Below, in pieces: positions 5,263-5,490 of a stretch of 5,490 nt of DNA; positions within the stretch are counted from its first letter, which is position 1; every line of letters begins with the position of its first letter. Origin of the DNA: Microbacteriaceae bacterium (GTDB lineage: Bacteria > Actinomycetota > Actinomycetes > Actinomycetales > Microbacteriaceae); NCBI GenBank assembly GCA_016463265.1, contig JAEMRP010000067.1, forward strand, positions 1 to 5,490. Direction: 5' to 3'. Both the position numbers and the translations under genes were made by a program. The notes below the pieces were generated by a model. That model saw only the letters and a list, made by a program, of their open reading frames with translations. It ran no database searches and was not told where the DNA came from.

Positions 5263-5490
5263 CTATCCGATGAGATCGTCAATCGACCTAATCATGACCG
5301 AGATGCGTACTTGTTCCAAATTGTGGGCAAGGTCTCGAGCGACGTCCGCGGCCTTTTGTTTGCTCACTCTACTCGCACTTTTCACAATAGGAAGGACCGC
5401 GCTGTGGACGATGTCGGCATCTTTTTCCGCTTGCACACGGAGCCCGCGCAGATGGCGTGGCTCGATGCCGGCTTTCTGAAGTTCAACCAA
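5263..5490 (-). CDS. ftsR: MerR-family regulator FtsR (Rv1828 type), 3' end only
   Basis: The last 75 residues of a gene entering from the right edge; the first codon in view (TTG at 5490-5488) is internal. The segment KAGIEPRHLRGLRVQAEKDADIV, followed by an ARDLAHNLEQVRISVM helix, is the C-terminal helical effector region of actinobacterial regulators typified by M. tuberculosis Rv1828 and Corynebacterium glutamicum FtsR, the latter reported to act on ftsZ expression. The DNA-binding half is outside the window. Its position next to an Rv1830-type MerR gene strongly supports the call, since the two sit in the same garA cluster in mycobacteria; the FHA gene garA is expected just outside on the right. 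Stop is TAG at 5263-5265. Confidence 0.8.
   Translation of the reverse strand: MVELQKAGIEPRHLRGLRVQAEKDADIVHSAVLPIVKSASRVSKQKAADVARDLAHNLEQVRISVMIRSIDDLIG

Overview
The window looks like the core chromosome of an actinobacterium, most likely a Microbacteriaceae or related Micrococcales lineage with moderate G+C. The evidence is a pair of Rv1828/Rv1830-type MerR regulators, an EspI-like MinD/ParA ATPase with an 'AIDANPDRGT' motif, an actinobacterial FadD15-type acyl-CoA ligase, GTG starts and TAnnnT promoter elements. The lineage below phylum is inferred from remembered family sequences, not from a search. There are seven protein genes (two cut by the window edges). I see no RNA genes, mobile elements or CRISPR arrays.

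Left part (1-2079): the 5' end of a lysophospholipid acyltransferase (plsC-like, minus strand, leaving the window at base 1) diverges from a complete long-chain acyl-CoA synthetase (fadD type, plus strand). About 97 bp carrying a sigma70-like promoter separates them. One enzyme activates fatty acids to acyl-CoA and the other puts acyl chains on lysophosphatidate, so this is a lipid-metabolism pair.

Middle part (2076-4654): a peptide deformylase gene (minus) converges on fadD with overlapping stop codons. It is joined by a TAATG overlap to the upstream gene for an EspI-like MinD/ParA ATPase with a long low-complexity N-terminus. That ATPase gene diverges, across about 144 bp, from a compact ParA-family ATPase on the plus strand. 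The spacer carries a -10 box for the minus gene, a perfect CACCC-T-GGGTG palindrome at the expected -35 position of that promoter, and a putative start-proximal signal for parA. No parB or parS is visible.

Right part (4662-5490): two MerR-family genes on the minus strand, an Rv1830-type regulator and the 3' end of an Rv1828/FtsR-type regulator. A 100-bp spacer between them holds a hairpin and an AT-rich nested palindrome. In Mycobacterium tuberculosis a DUF151 nuclease gene (Rv1829) lies between the two; here there is no room for one.

I found no convincing wholly new system. The points most worth following up are the translational coupling of an EspI-like ATPase to a deformylase with a non-canonical HEIGH metal motif, the divergent pair of MinD/ParA ATPases with a palindromic spacer, and the compacted MerR cluster.
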